Both the position numbers and the translations under genes were made by a program. The notes beneath the pieces are model-generated. The model did no database searches and was not told where the DNA came from. It saw only the letters and a list, made by a program, of their open reading frames with translations. A stretch of DNA of 64,000 bases, taken from NCBI RefSeq assembly GCF_022836495.1, contig NZ_BQXM01000004.1:62001-126000 (forward strand). Reading direction: 5' to 3'. The stretch comes from Desulforhabdus sp. TSK (GTDB lineage Bacteria > Desulfobacterota > Syntrophobacteria > Syntrophobacterales > Syntrophobacteraceae). How positions within the stretch are numbered: position 1 is the stretch's first letter; each line of letters begins with the position of its first letter. This document shows, in pieces, positions 35,574-44,013 of this stretch.

Positions 35574-35759
35574 CTATTCCTCGATGAGAATTTTGTGATC
35601 CACCAGGGACATCTTGCGAATCCGGCCCCGAACGGTTTTCTGCTCTCCGAAGATATTGGCGATACGTACCTCGTCCCCTTCGTTTTCCAGGACGTCCACA
35701 GCTTCCAGGATCAATTCCTCTTTACCGTTCTTAAAGAAATAGGCGTTGGCTTCGCACAT
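35574..35759 (-). CDS. CooT-family nickel-binding protein
   Basis: 61-aa protein starting MCEANAYFFKNGKEELILE with IFGEQKTVRGRIRKMSLVDH further on, matching CooT-like proteins. In Rhodospirillum CooT binds nickel through the N-terminal Cys2 for CO dehydrogenase maturation; the Cys2 is present. GAGGAG precedes ATG 35759; the frame extends upstream without support. No cooS or cooC gene is nearby, so the client enzyme is unknown. Confidence 0.85.
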   Translation of the reverse strand: MCEANAYFFKNGKEELILEAVDVLENEGDEVRIANIFGEQKTVRGRIRKMSLVDHKILIEE

Positions 35760-35958
35760 GGTATTCTCCTCAGATCTTGGTCCGCCGATGCTGAATGTTC
35801 TCCCGGAAGGGGAGTCAAACACCCTTCCGGATCGATTGCCCTTTTCATGGCCCACTTACCTTAATACAAAACTTGCATCTGTTCAATGGGCCTGTCCACA
35901 ACAGATGCTCACGCGGTCCGGCGGTTCCTGCGCTTTCCCAAATTCAATTGGATGAAAT

Positions 35959-35986
35959 TTGAGACCTGTTTCATCGGACTTATAAT
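35959..35986 (+). promoter_or_regulatory. Sigma70-type promoter
   Basis: TTGAGA, 16-bp spacer, perfect TATAAT, about 100 bp before the aminotransferase start. The rest of the 333-bp gap back to cooT shows one short hairpin near 35800 and nothing else. Confidence 0.6.
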
Positions 35987-36092
35987 TGACATCCATCTTC
36001 ATGTGTGACATTCAGGCCTCAGTCGAGAGAACGATTCCACGTCCATTCCACATCCATACCCCTGGAGAGCAGGGCAAACGGGAGGCTCCCCC

Positions 36093-37268
36093 ATGCAATT
36101 CATCGATCTGGCTCAGCAGCAGAAGCGGATCAGAGCGAACCTCGAAAAGCGGATACAAGCCGTTCTCGACCACGGTCAGTACATCATGGGGCCTGAAGTC
36201 CTGTCCCTGGAACACACCCTGGGGGAATATGTGGGGGTCGAGCACGCCCTGGCCTGTGCGTCCGGAACCGATGCGCTGCTCCTGGCCCTGATGGCCTACG
36301 GCGTAGGGCCCGGGGACGTGATCTTCACCACCCCTTTTACCTTCATGGCGACGGCTGAAGTCATTGCTCTCCTGCGGGCCGTGCCCGTCTTTGTGGACAT
36401 TGATCCTGTCACCTTCAACATGGATCCCGTCCAGCTCGAAAAGGCCATCCACGCATTACGCCGGCGGGATTCCACCACTCACCCCCTCCCCGAAGGCCTC
36501 CTGGGGGAAGCCACTGAAGCCAGGGGAATCATGCCCGTGGATCTCTTCGGCCTTCCCGCCGACTACGGGCCCATTCTTGCCCTCGCTGAATCCCATGACC
36601 TTTTTGTCATCGAAGATGCCGCGCAGTCCTTCGGAGGAGAGCGGAATGGAAAAAAGGCATGCGGACTGGCGCACATAGGATGCACCTCTTTCTTTCCCGC
36701 CAAGCCCCTGGGCGCCTACGGCGATGGGGGGATGTGCTTCACCCGGGATTCCGGGCTTCAGGACACGATGCTTTCCCTGAGGATTCACGGGCAGGGGAAC
36801 AACAAGTACGAAAATCTGCGGATTGGAATCAACGGGCGGCTGGACACGCTTCAGGCAGCCATCCTTTTGGAAAAGTTTGCCATTTTTCCGGATGAATTGG
36901 AGCGGCGCCAGGAAGTTGCTCAACGTTATAGGGAGATGTTGAGGGCTGGGGGAGTCCGGGTTGCCGTTCCTGAGGTTCCGCCGGGATATACATCTGCCTG
37001 GGCACAGTATTCAGTCCTTGCACCGGATGCGCAAAGTCGCGAGACCTTTCTGGCGGCGCTGCGGGCGGGCGGCATTCCCTCGGCGATCTATTACCCGACC
37101 CCTCTGCACCTGCAGCCCGCTTATCGCTTCCTGGGGTATTCCTCCGGCGATTTTCCCGTGAGTGAAGACTGTGCGGGTAGAATTTTCAGTCTGCCCATGC
37201 ATCCCTACCTCACGAGAGAGCAGCAGGAGCAGATCACCGCTGTCCTGTGCAGCGTCAAGGTTCCGTGA
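36093..37268 (+). CDS. DegT/DnrJ/EryC1/StrS-family sugar aminotransferase
   Basis: PLP-dependent aminotransferase making amino sugars for surface glycans (391 aa). YIMGPEVLSLEHTLGEYVGV, ASGTDALLLAL, DLFGLPADYG, VIEDAAQSFG (cofactor Asp/Gln), catalytic Lys in FFPAKPLGAYGDGG, and GINGRLDTLQAAIL. It resembles WbpE/WlbC-type enzymes acting on UDP-linked keto-sugars. GGGAGG seven bases before ATG. Its end overlaps the convergent methyltransferase gene by 14 bp. Confidence 0.9.
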   Translation: MQFIDLAQQQKRIRANLEKRIQAVLDHGQYIMGPEVLSLEHTLGEYVGVEHALACASGTDALLLALMAYGVGPGDVIFTTPFTFMATAEVIALLRAVPVFVDIDPVTFNMDPVQLEKAIHALRRRDSTTHPLPEGLLGEATEARGIMPVDLFGLPADYGPILALAESHDLFVIEDAAQSFGGERNGKKACGLAHIGCTSFFPAKPLGAYGDGGMCFTRDSGLQDTMLSLRIHGQGNNKYENLRIGINGRLDTLQAAILLEKFAIFPDELERRQEVAQRYREMLRAGGVRVAVPEVPPGYTSAWAQYSVLAPDAQSRETFLAALRAGGIPSAIYYPTPLHLQPAYRFLGYSSGDFPVSEDCAGRIFSLPMHPYLTREQQEQITAVLCSVKVP

Positions 37269-37833
37269 CGGTTGTCCGGGCGATGGCATGGGTGAGAGAG
37301 GGGCTTCTGTAGAGGACCAGGCGCTCTGTGCCGCTTTGCAGTCGTTGTACGGGAACGAGTGTTTTGGGAGGGAAATGGGGGCCATAGGCGAGCAACGTCC
37401 CTTCCCAGCCGTCCAGCATGGCTTCCAGGGCATAAAAAGGCTTGTCGGGGTAAACGTAAAGGCAGTCAGCCTGCCGGAAATTCTGGGTGAGGTAGTCGGC
37501 ACAGATGAACTGCGTCCGCTGCTGCATCCCCAGGCATCTGGCAGCGCGGAGGGATTCGCGGCACAACCGTTCATCCACTTCGATGCCGACGGATCGAGTG
37601 AACAAACCGGCCAGGCAGGCCACCAGCCCGTCTCCGCTCCCCAGATCTACGAAGAGTTTGAAGCGCGACAGGGGGATCGACTGGAAAAAATGGAAGACCT
37701 GCGGCGCCATGGATGCCGCCCATGCGCCCAGGGCCGTGAAACGGTAGGGCCCGCCACCCTCCTGTTCCAGGGCACTGTAACGCTTTTGGTAGTAGCGGGC
37801 GATGCGTGCAAAGTGCTCTTCCCCGTGCCCCAT
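37255..37833 (-). CDS. Class I SAM-dependent methyltransferase
   Basis: 192-aa Rossmann-fold methyltransferase. Motif I FVDLGSGDGLVACLAG, acidic motif II VGIEVDERLC, and FICADYLTQNF plus ADCLYVYPDKP as post-motifs, resembling Dot1/histone-lysine-like small bacterial methyltransferases. ATG 37833 begins 5 bp after the preceding gene's stop; the longer frame would overlap it. Substrate unknown; it is co-transcribed with a sugar-nucleotide-type protein. Confidence 0.78.
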   Translation of the reverse strand: MGHGEEHFARIARYYQKRYSALEQEGGGPYRFTALGAWAASMAPQVFHFFQSIPLSRFKLFVDLGSGDGLVACLAGLFTRSVGIEVDERLCRESLRAARCLGMQQRTQFICADYLTQNFRQADCLYVYPDKPFYALEAMLDGWEGTLLAYGPHFPPKTLVPVQRLQSGTERLVLYRSPSLTHAIARTTVTEP

Positions 37834-37837
37834 GAGC

Positions 37838-38647
37838 TCATCCCTTGTGGCGCAGGAGCGTTTTGGGACCGTAATAGCCCGCCGGTACGGAGGTGAGGGG
37901 GAGTACAACGCATCCCTTGCCCAGGAGTGCGCCGGGGTTGGTCACGGCATTGCACCCAATTTCCACCCGATCCCCGAGAATCGCTCCGAATTTTCTCAGC
38001 CCTGTGTCCATCGTCCGGTCCGCGATCTTGAGGCGAACGGAGCCCTCCCGGATTCTCAGGTTGGCCAGTTTTGTGCCTGCGCCCAAATTGCAGTCCTCTC
38101 CGAGAATGCTATCGCCGATGTAGGCAAAGTGGCCCGCTTTGGCCCCGTTCAGCATAATGCTGGACTTCATTTCCGTCGTGTGCCCCACGACACAGCGGTC
38201 CCCGACGATGCATTTGCCCCGGACATATGCCCCCTGGCGAATTTCCGTGTGAGCACCGATCCAGGTGGGGCCTTTGAGGAGGGCTCCCGGTTCGACGACG
38301 GAGCCCGGTCCGAGATAAATGTCCTCATCCCACAGGACTGAACCGGCATAGAGGACGACGGCTTCGGTGGTTTCTTTGCCCTCGACTTTCACACGAAAGG
38401 TTCCCTTCGTGACGTCGCCTCCCAGCAATTCAAAATCGTCCTTCCAGACTTTTCCCTCCCAGAGGAGGAGCGTACGCGGCAGAGGCTGCCGAAAAAAGCC
38501 GAGGGATTGCACATTGCCTTCGAGGTTTGCCTTCAGATAGGAGGGGAGATGCTCCAGGGCCTCCCAGACATGGCGGCATGGCGAAAAGAGCTCTCGGTGT
38601 GAGAAGAAATTCAGGTCGAAGAATGCTTCAGGAAGCAGAAAATCCAT
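37838..38647 (-). CDS. Left-handed beta-helix transferase (GlmU C-terminal-like)
   Basis: 269-aa protein whose C-terminal two-thirds is a hexapeptide-repeat left-handed beta-helix (IYLGPGSVVEPGALLKGPTW, IGAHTEIRQGAYVRGKCIVG, GDRCVVGHTTEMK, IGCNAVTNPGALLGKG). It resembles the acetyltransferase half of GlmU and related sugar-nucleotide proteins. The N-terminal 70 residues lack the nucleotidyltransferase signature, so it is probably an acyltransferase only. ATG 38647 with AGGTGA ahead. First gene of a two-gene unit with the methyltransferase. Confidence 0.82.
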   Translation of the reverse strand: MDFLLPEAFFDLNFFSHRELFSPCRHVWEALEHLPSYLKANLEGNVQSLGFFRQPLPRTLLLWEGKVWKDDFELLGGDVTKGTFRVKVEGKETTEAVVLYAGSVLWDEDIYLGPGSVVEPGALLKGPTWIGAHTEIRQGAYVRGKCIVGDRCVVGHTTEMKSSIMLNGAKAGHFAYIGDSILGEDCNLGAGTKLANLRIREGSVRLKIADRTMDTGLRKFGAILGDRVEIGCNAVTNPGALLGKGCVVLPLTSVPAGYYGPKTLLRHKG

Positions 38648-38678
38648 AAGATCGTCACCTGTTGAAAAGAATAAGGAG

Positions 38679-39110
38679 CTAGGCCTGCATCCGGGCATGC
38701 TCAATCTTGATGCACTTGTCCATCACGACGGTCAGACCCGCCTGGCGCGCCTTCTCGGCGGCCTCCTCATGCACCAGGCCAAGCTGCATCCAGACGACGT
38801 CCGCCTTCACCTCGATGGCCTCATCCACAATGGCGGGAATGACTTCAATGTTCCTGAAGATGTCCACCACGTCGATGTGCCCGGGAACGTCTTTGAGCGT
38901 CGGGTAGCAGGTTTCGCTGAGAACCTCCTTATATTTGGGGTTGACGGGAATCATCTTATAGCCGTGTTCTTTTAAATATTTAGCCACTTTGTGACTGTCC
39001 CGCTCCTCCTTGTGGGAAATGCCCACAACAGCGACGGTCTTCGCGCACTTCAGGATTTCAGTCACCTCTCGAGTCGTCGCGTTTGGACCTGGAATTTGGC
39101 ACCCACCCAT
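38679..39110 (-). CDS. CoA-binding domain protein (YccU type)
   Basis: 143-aa Rossmann-like protein: KTVAVVGISHKEERDSHKVA nucleotide-binding start, HGYKMIPVNPKYKEVLSETC, DVVDIFRNIEVIPAIVDEAI, and KADVVWMQLGLVHEEAAEKA near the end with conserved DKCIKIEH. This is the stand-alone CoA-binding family also found as a domain in acyl-CoA synthetases. ATG 39110 follows AAAGGAG. Exact role unknown. Confidence 0.88.
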   Translation of the reverse strand: MGGCQIPGPNATTREVTEILKCAKTVAVVGISHKEERDSHKVAKYLKEHGYKMIPVNPKYKEVLSETCYPTLKDVPGHIDVVDIFRNIEVIPAIVDEAIEVKADVVWMQLGLVHEEAAEKARQAGLTVVMDKCIKIEHARMQA

Positions 39111-39277
39111 AATGCGCTCCTTTGCAGTTGGAAGGTTGATTGAGGAAGAACAAGGGGCCACTCGCGCCGTCGGTTCCCTCGGAGGGGCGTATTCTGGTGA
39201 TCACTTGAAAATTGAAAGAATGGGGAGCCCCCAATGGCTCGGAATCCACTGGGAGATTGGCTTCTGCTTCCCGCGGC

Positions 39278-39628
39278 TCAGATTTCCGGTGGACCGGCGG
39301 GAATGAGGCAAACAAAGACAAGGGTGTTGTCCCCCGTGTTTCTGAATTGATGCTCTTCGTTGCCGGGAATGAAGACGACGTTCGCCTTCTCGATGTCCTC
39401 CCATGCGCCGTTGCGCAGCACCTGGCCTTTGCCCGCGTGAACGAAAATTTCATGCTCCCAGGCGTGCGTGTGGCAGGGGGTGTGGCCGCCTGGAGCCAGT
39501 TCAAAGATGCGCATGCAGAAGTTGCCGGCACCGTCGTCTTTGCCGATGACCACCCGCCCTGTGACCCCTTTGGCGGGATGGCTGTCAAACACATGCACGG
39601 GGGCCTCCGGGTATTGAATGACCTTCAT
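39278..39628 (-). CDS. Cupin-domain protein
   Basis: 116-aa single cupin barrel. Motif 1 GGHTPCHTHAWEHEIFVHAGKG supplies His, His, Glu and likely His ligands; motif 2 PGNEEHQFRNTGDN supplies the last His. Probably a metal-dependent sensor or small dioxygenase/isomerase-type protein. ATG 39628 has AGAAGGAAA ahead. Stands alone. Confidence 0.85.
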   Translation of the reverse strand: MKVIQYPEAPVHVFDSHPAKGVTGRVVIGKDDGAGNFCMRIFELAPGGHTPCHTHAWEHEIFVHAGKGQVLRNGAWEDIEKANVVFIPGNEEHQFRNTGDNTLVFVCLIPAGPPEI

Positions 39629-39698
39629 GAAAATTTCCTTCTGGAGAGTGGAGGGGAGGGGCAAAATGCTGTGGAGACGATTTTACCCCGTCACGACC

Positions 39699-39899
39699 TC
39701 AGGAGAGAAACTTCTTTTTGAGCGTATCCCAGGGAAGAAAAATGGCAAGCAGTGCAGCGGAGATCAGGTAGAATGCCACAACCGATGCGGGGAAGGTCAG
39801 GTATAGTATCGCGTAAACGGGAAAGAGCATTGCAAGTGACAATGCGAACTTTATAGTAATTTCCACCAGGGTGCTTTTTTGATCTTGCTTTTCTTCCAT
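39699..39899 (-). CDS. Small two-helix membrane protein
   Basis: 66 aa with two hydrophobic segments (ITIKFALSLAMLFPVYAILYL and VVAFYLISAALLAIFLPW) and charged ends. AGGGAG precedes the ATG at 39899. No family recognised; such small proteins are often membrane-complex accessories, but nothing here points to a partner. Confidence 0.7.
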   Translation of the reverse strand: MEEKQDQKSTLVEITIKFALSLAMLFPVYAILYLTFPASVVAFYLISAALLAIFLPWDTLKKKFLS

Positions 39900-40168
39900 C
39901 GCCTCACTCCCTTTGTTTGGTCGAGTGGTTTGAAACAGCGTCTTCGCGGGGTCTCGGACGCTGTGGCCATCATTCCCAACTTTTCCAGCGGCACACGCCG
40001 CCTTTGGGACAAGAATTTAAGCAAGCCGATTTTTTTTTGCAAGAAAAATGCACAGAATGTTGATCATTACTTCACAATGGGTGAGGGGAGAGGCTCGCAC
40101 GATTGCCGGCGGATTCCTGCAAAAGCATCGTTAAAAACATTATCCATGGAAATTTTCCGATCTTTTTG

Positions 40169-40197
40169 TTGCACGGTCAAGACGCTTTGTGTATAAA
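40169..40197 (+). promoter_or_regulatory. Sigma70-type promoter of the qmo operon
   Basis: TTGCAC, exact 17-bp spacer, TATAAA, about 130 bp before qmoA. The leader between promoter and qmoA holds no ORF; AGGAGG sits 6-7 bases before the qmoA start. Confidence 0.65.
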
Positions 40198-40332
40198 TGC
40201 ACACGGAGAGCAGTGAGATTCATACGGAATGCAAAGCCTGTGCCCAACAAAGAAAACGACAACCTTTGGAGATGGTGCCCAAACGCTGGTGGGGTTCTCG
40301 ATATATTTTAAAATCAGCTCAGGAGGATAAGC

Positions 40333-41595
40333 ATGGCAAACGCAGTAACTCAAAGTATTCTGGTGGTCGGAGGCGGCATGAGCGGACTCGCCGCCGCCAT
40401 CGAAGCAGCAGAAGCGGGCCACGAAGTCTATCTCGTTGAAAAAAATCCATATCTTGGGGGGCGAGTGGCGCAGCTTCATCAGTACTTCCCGAAGTTGTGT
40501 CCGCCATACTGCGGTTTGGAGCTCAACTTCCGACGGATCAAGAACAATCCCAAGGTTCGGGTCCTCACCATGGCCGAGGTGGAAGCCATTACCGGCCGGG
40601 AAGGGGATTTCGACGTCACCATCAAAATGAATCCCCGCTACGTGAACGAAAAGTGCACCGCATGCAACAAATGTGCGGAAGCCACCACCATGGAGATCGA
40701 CAATCCCTTCAACTACGGGATGGATAAGATGAAGGCGGCCTATCTGCCCCACGACATGGCGTTCCCCATGCGCTACGTTCTGGATCCGGCGCTGGTTGCC
40801 AGTCCGGAAGCGCAGAAGGTGAAGGACGCCTGCCCCTATGGTGCCATCGACCTCACCATGGAGCCCAAGACTCTGACCCTGAAGGTGGGAGCCATCACCT
40901 GGGCCACGGGATGGAAGCCTTACGACGCCGCCAAGCTGGACACACTGGGATTCAAGACCTGCCAAAACGTCGTCACCAACGTCATGATGGAAAGACTTTC
41001 CGCCTGGAGCGGCCCCACGCAGGGGAAGATCGTCCGCCCCTCCGACGGGAAAGCCCCCGAAACCATCGCATTCGTTCAATGTGCCGGCTCCCGAGATCAA
41101 AACCACCTGCCGTTCTGCTCCTCCATCTGCTGTCTGGCTTCCATGAAGCAGGCCACATATGTTCGTGAGCAATACCCCGACGCCAAGATCTATATCTTCT
41201 ACATCGATATTCGGGCGATGGACAGGCTCGAGACCTTCTACCAGAAGGTCAAGGAAGATCCCAATATCCGTTTCTTCAAGGGAAAAGTTGCCAAGATCGA
41301 GGAAGATCCGGCCACGAAGAATCTTATCCTGCGGGTCGAGGATACCGCCGCGGGCGCCCTGCACCAGATCACAGTGGATATGGCGGTGCTTGCGACGGGA
41401 ATGCAGCCCAATTCATCCGAAGACACGCTCCCCGGATCCATCCCCATCGATGAATACGGATTTGTCGCAACCCTTCAAGCCCAGCCGGGCATTTATGCTG
41501 CCGGTTGCACCCGAACCCCCGTCGCCGTTTCCGAATCGGTACAAGATGGCACGGCCGCCGCACTCAAGGCCATCCAATCCATTGCCAGGAGGTAG
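40333..41595 (+). CDS. qmoA: Quinone-interacting membrane-bound oxidoreductase, subunit QmoA
   Basis: HdrA-like FAD flavoprotein of the Qmo complex, which passes electrons between menaquinone and AprAB during dissimilatory sulfate reduction. 420 aa. FAD motif ILVVGGGMSGLAAAIEAAEAG at residues 9-29, LGGRVAQLHQYFPKLCPPYC, and HdrA-type CAGSRDQNHLPFCSSICC. A short Cys pair (CTACNKC) resembles a ferredoxin site remnant. It is shorter than HdrA, as known for QmoA. First gene of qmoABC, 5 bp before qmoB. Confidence 0.95.
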   Translation: MANAVTQSILVVGGGMSGLAAAIEAAEAGHEVYLVEKNPYLGGRVAQLHQYFPKLCPPYCGLELNFRRIKNNPKVRVLTMAEVEAITGREGDFDVTIKMNPRYVNEKCTACNKCAEATTMEIDNPFNYGMDKMKAAYLPHDMAFPMRYVLDPALVASPEAQKVKDACPYGAIDLTMEPKTLTLKVGAITWATGWKPYDAAKLDTLGFKTCQNVVTNVMMERLSAWSGPTQGKIVRPSDGKAPETIAFVQCAGSRDQNHLPFCSSICCLASMKQATYVREQYPDAKIYIFYIDIRAMDRLETFYQKVKEDPNIRFFKGKVAKIEEDPATKNLILRVEDTAAGALHQITVDMAVLATGMQPNSSEDTLPGSIPIDEYGFVATLQAQPGIYAAGCTRTPVAVSESVQDGTAAALKAIQSIARR

Positions 41596-41600
41596 ACTCA

Positions 41601-43814
41601 ATGGAGAAAAAATTAGCAGTATATATCTGTACGGGATGTGGCATCGGCGATGCCCTCGACATAGATCAGCTGAGCAATTTGGCCACTTCCGACCTTTCAG
41701 TTCCCATCTGCCGGACCCATGCGAATCTGTGCAGCCAGGAAGGCGCCCAGCTCATCAGAGACGATATGGCCAATGAAGGTGTCAACAGCCTCGTCATCGC
41801 AGCATGTTCGCCCCGCGTCATGTACGACGTCTTCAACTTCGACGGCGTTATCATGGAGCGCGTGAATCTTCGCGAGCAGGTTGTCTGGTGTCAGCCTCCC
41901 AAGGAGGAGGATACGCAGATGATGGCAGAGGATTACATGCGCATGGGTGTGACCAAAGCCACCAAGATGGACCTCCCCGAACCCTACAAGCCTGAAGAGG
42001 AGCTGTCCCGGGATATTCTCGTGGTCGGAGGCGGTCTGACGGGCCTCACCGCATCCCTGGAAGCGGTGAAAGCGGGTTTCTCCGTCGTTCTGGTGGAAAA
42101 GCAGGCCGAGCTCGGCGGCTTTCAGAAGAAGGTCGCCAAGAAGGTTACCTTCCCCTACAAAGACATTCAGGACAACGACATCGATCAACTGATCCAGTCC
42201 GTTCAGCAGAACGACAAAATCAAGGTCTACACAGGGGCCAAAGTCGAAAAGCTCGTGGGTGGGCCCTGTGTCTTCAACCTCACGGTAGCCCAAAACGGCT
42301 CCACCTTCGAGCACCGCATTGGAGCGGTGGTTCAGGCCGCCGGCTGGGAACCCTACGATCCCGCCAAACTGGACGCCAAGCTGGGCTATGGTGCTTCACC
42401 CAATGTCATCACCAATGTTCAGTTCGAAGAAATGAGCCTTGCGGGCAGCATCACCCGCCCCAGCGATCAGCAGGCGGTCAAGAATGTTGCTTTCCTCCAG
42501 TGCGCAGGGCAGCGTGACCCCAACTACCTGCCTTATTGCTCCGCCACCTGCTGCTTCACGGCGCTGAAGCAGGCCATCCAGATCAAGCAGCAGAATCCCG
42601 GCAGCAATGTATTCGTCTTCTTCAAAGAAATGCGCACCCCGGGTCAGGGTGAAGACTTTTACCGCAAGGCCCAGGAGGAAGGCGTTATCTTCGTTCGCTC
42701 TCAAGACCCGGAAGTCCTTGTCAGGGGCAGTAAGATCGAAGTTCAGGCTTTTGATGAGCTCCTGGGGGATACGGTCCTCCTCGGAGATCTGGATCTCGTC
42801 GTTCTCGCCACGGGCATGGTGCCTCGAACCGCTTTCGGCGAGGATTGCAGGGCAAAGGAAAAGAAAGAGGGCGAGCCTGAGGTCGAGGTTCCGCAGGATG
42901 CCATCCTTGCCTCGGACATTCTGAATCTCCAGTACCGCCAGGGGCCGGAGCTTCCCGGTCTGCAGTTTGGCTTCCCCGATTCACATTTCATCTGCTTCCC
43001 CTATGAAAGCCGCCGCACGGGTATCTATCCTGCCGGTCCGGTGCGCCGCCCCATGGGTGTGGCCAATTCCATCGACGACGCCACCGGCGCAGTCATGAAG
43101 GCCATTCAGTGTATCGAGCTCACCAGCCGCGGGCTTGCGGTGCATCCGAGGGCAGGGGATGCCAGCTATCCCGAATTTTTCATGCAGCGTTGTACTCAGT
43201 GCAAGCGGTGCACTGAGGAATGTCCTTTCGGGGCCATCAACGAGGATGAAAAGGGCAATCCGCTGCCGCAGCCCACTCGCTGCCGCCGCTGCGGCGTCTG
43301 CATGGGTGCGTGTCCCGAGCGCATTATCTCTTTCAAGAATTACTCGGTGGCAATGATCGGTGACACCATCAAGTCCATCAATGTACCCGAAGAATACGAC
43401 GAGAAACCCCGCATCCTTGTTCTGGCCTGTGAGAACGATGCGTATCCCGCTTTGGACATGGTCGGTCTCCGGCGCATGACCTACAATGCCTGGGTGCGCG
43501 TGCTTCCCGTACGCTGCCTCGGCTCCATGAACCTGGTGTGGGTTGCCGACACGCTCTCCAAGGGCATCGACGGTGTACTCCTCCTGGGCTGTCAGCACGG
43601 CGAAAACTACCAGTGCCACTTCATCAAAGGAAGTGAGCTGGCAAATATCCGTTTGAGCAAAGTCAAAGAGACACTGGATCGACTCGTTCTGGAATCCGAT
43701 CGCGTTCGCTTCGAAACGGTAGCTATCACCGACTACGACAAGCTCCCCGCTCTTCTCGACGAGTATGCTGAGAAACTCAATGAAATCGGTCCCAACCCCT
43801 ACAAGGGTTACTGA
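41601..43814 (+). CDS. qmoB: Quinone-interacting membrane-bound oxidoreductase, subunit QmoB
   Basis: 737-aa HdrA-type flavoprotein fused to an MvhD-like domain. N-terminal CTGCGIGD, FAD motif ILVVGGGLTGLTASLEAVKAG (about residue 138), CAGQRDPNYLPYCSATCC, two [4Fe-4S] motifs CTQCKRCTEECPFGA and CRRCGVCMGACPE, and a C-terminal MvhD-type module (RILVLACENDAYPALDM, then LLGCQHGENYQCHF). ATG 41601 follows AGGAGG that overlaps the qmoA stop; an upstream in-frame extension lies inside qmoA and is rejected. Cytoplasmic partner of QmoA and QmoC. Confidence 0.95.
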   Translation: MEKKLAVYICTGCGIGDALDIDQLSNLATSDLSVPICRTHANLCSQEGAQLIRDDMANEGVNSLVIAACSPRVMYDVFNFDGVIMERVNLREQVVWCQPPKEEDTQMMAEDYMRMGVTKATKMDLPEPYKPEEELSRDILVVGGGLTGLTASLEAVKAGFSVVLVEKQAELGGFQKKVAKKVTFPYKDIQDNDIDQLIQSVQQNDKIKVYTGAKVEKLVGGPCVFNLTVAQNGSTFEHRIGAVVQAAGWEPYDPAKLDAKLGYGASPNVITNVQFEEMSLAGSITRPSDQQAVKNVAFLQCAGQRDPNYLPYCSATCCFTALKQAIQIKQQNPGSNVFVFFKEMRTPGQGEDFYRKAQEEGVIFVRSQDPEVLVRGSKIEVQAFDELLGDTVLLGDLDLVVLATGMVPRTAFGEDCRAKEKKEGEPEVEVPQDAILASDILNLQYRQGPELPGLQFGFPDSHFICFPYESRRTGIYPAGPVRRPMGVANSIDDATGAVMKAIQCIELTSRGLAVHPRAGDASYPEFFMQRCTQCKRCTEECPFGAINEDEKGNPLPQPTRCRRCGVCMGACPERIISFKNYSVAMIGDTIKSINVPEEYDEKPRILVLACENDAYPALDMVGLRRMTYNAWVRVLPVRCLGSMNLVWVADTLSKGIDGVLLLGCQHGENYQCHFIKGSELANIRLSKVKETLDRLVLESDRVRFETVAITDYDKLPALLDEYAEKLNEIGPNPYKGY

Positions 43815-43827
43815 TTCTCTTGCCATG

Positions 43828-43854
43828 CCCCCATGTCCCTCCCGGACATGGGGG
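43828..43854 (+). promoter_or_regulatory. Perfect hairpin in the qmoB-qmoC gap
   Basis: CCCCCATGTCC-N5-GGACATGGGGG, an 11-bp perfect stem 14 bp after the qmoB stop. No T-run follows, so a partial terminator or mRNA-stabilising structure is more likely than full termination. Confidence 0.6.
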
Positions 43855-43951
43855 TGCCGATGAAAGTCTGGAGCCGGGAGCTGAAAGTAAAAGGACCCCC
43901 TGAAGCCCTATCTCGAGAGTTCTTGTCTTTTCGGTTGCCAAAACTCCTGAT

Positions 43952-43975
43952 TTTACAAGCTATGCTTTGTAAAAG
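43952..43975. promoter_or_regulatory. Perfect inverted repeat upstream of qmoC, candidate operator
   Basis: TTTTACAA-N8-TTGTAAAA, 38 bp before the qmoC start, in the unusually long 199-bp qmoB-qmoC gap. The symmetry suggests a dimeric regulator site, but I cannot name the protein. Confidence 0.45.
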
Positions 43976-44013
43976 TCATCCTTCTTCTTTTCATGGTGAC
44001 AGGAGGCCTCACG

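Noticed and set aside
40177-41364. 395-codon minus-strand ORF opposite qmoA
   Set aside because: Shadow frame of qmoA with no recognisable domain; it would also cover the qmo promoter.
41505-41600. N-terminal extension of qmoB into qmoA
   Set aside because: It overlaps qmoA in another frame with no ribosome site; ATG 41601 has AGGAGG and gives the family N-terminus.
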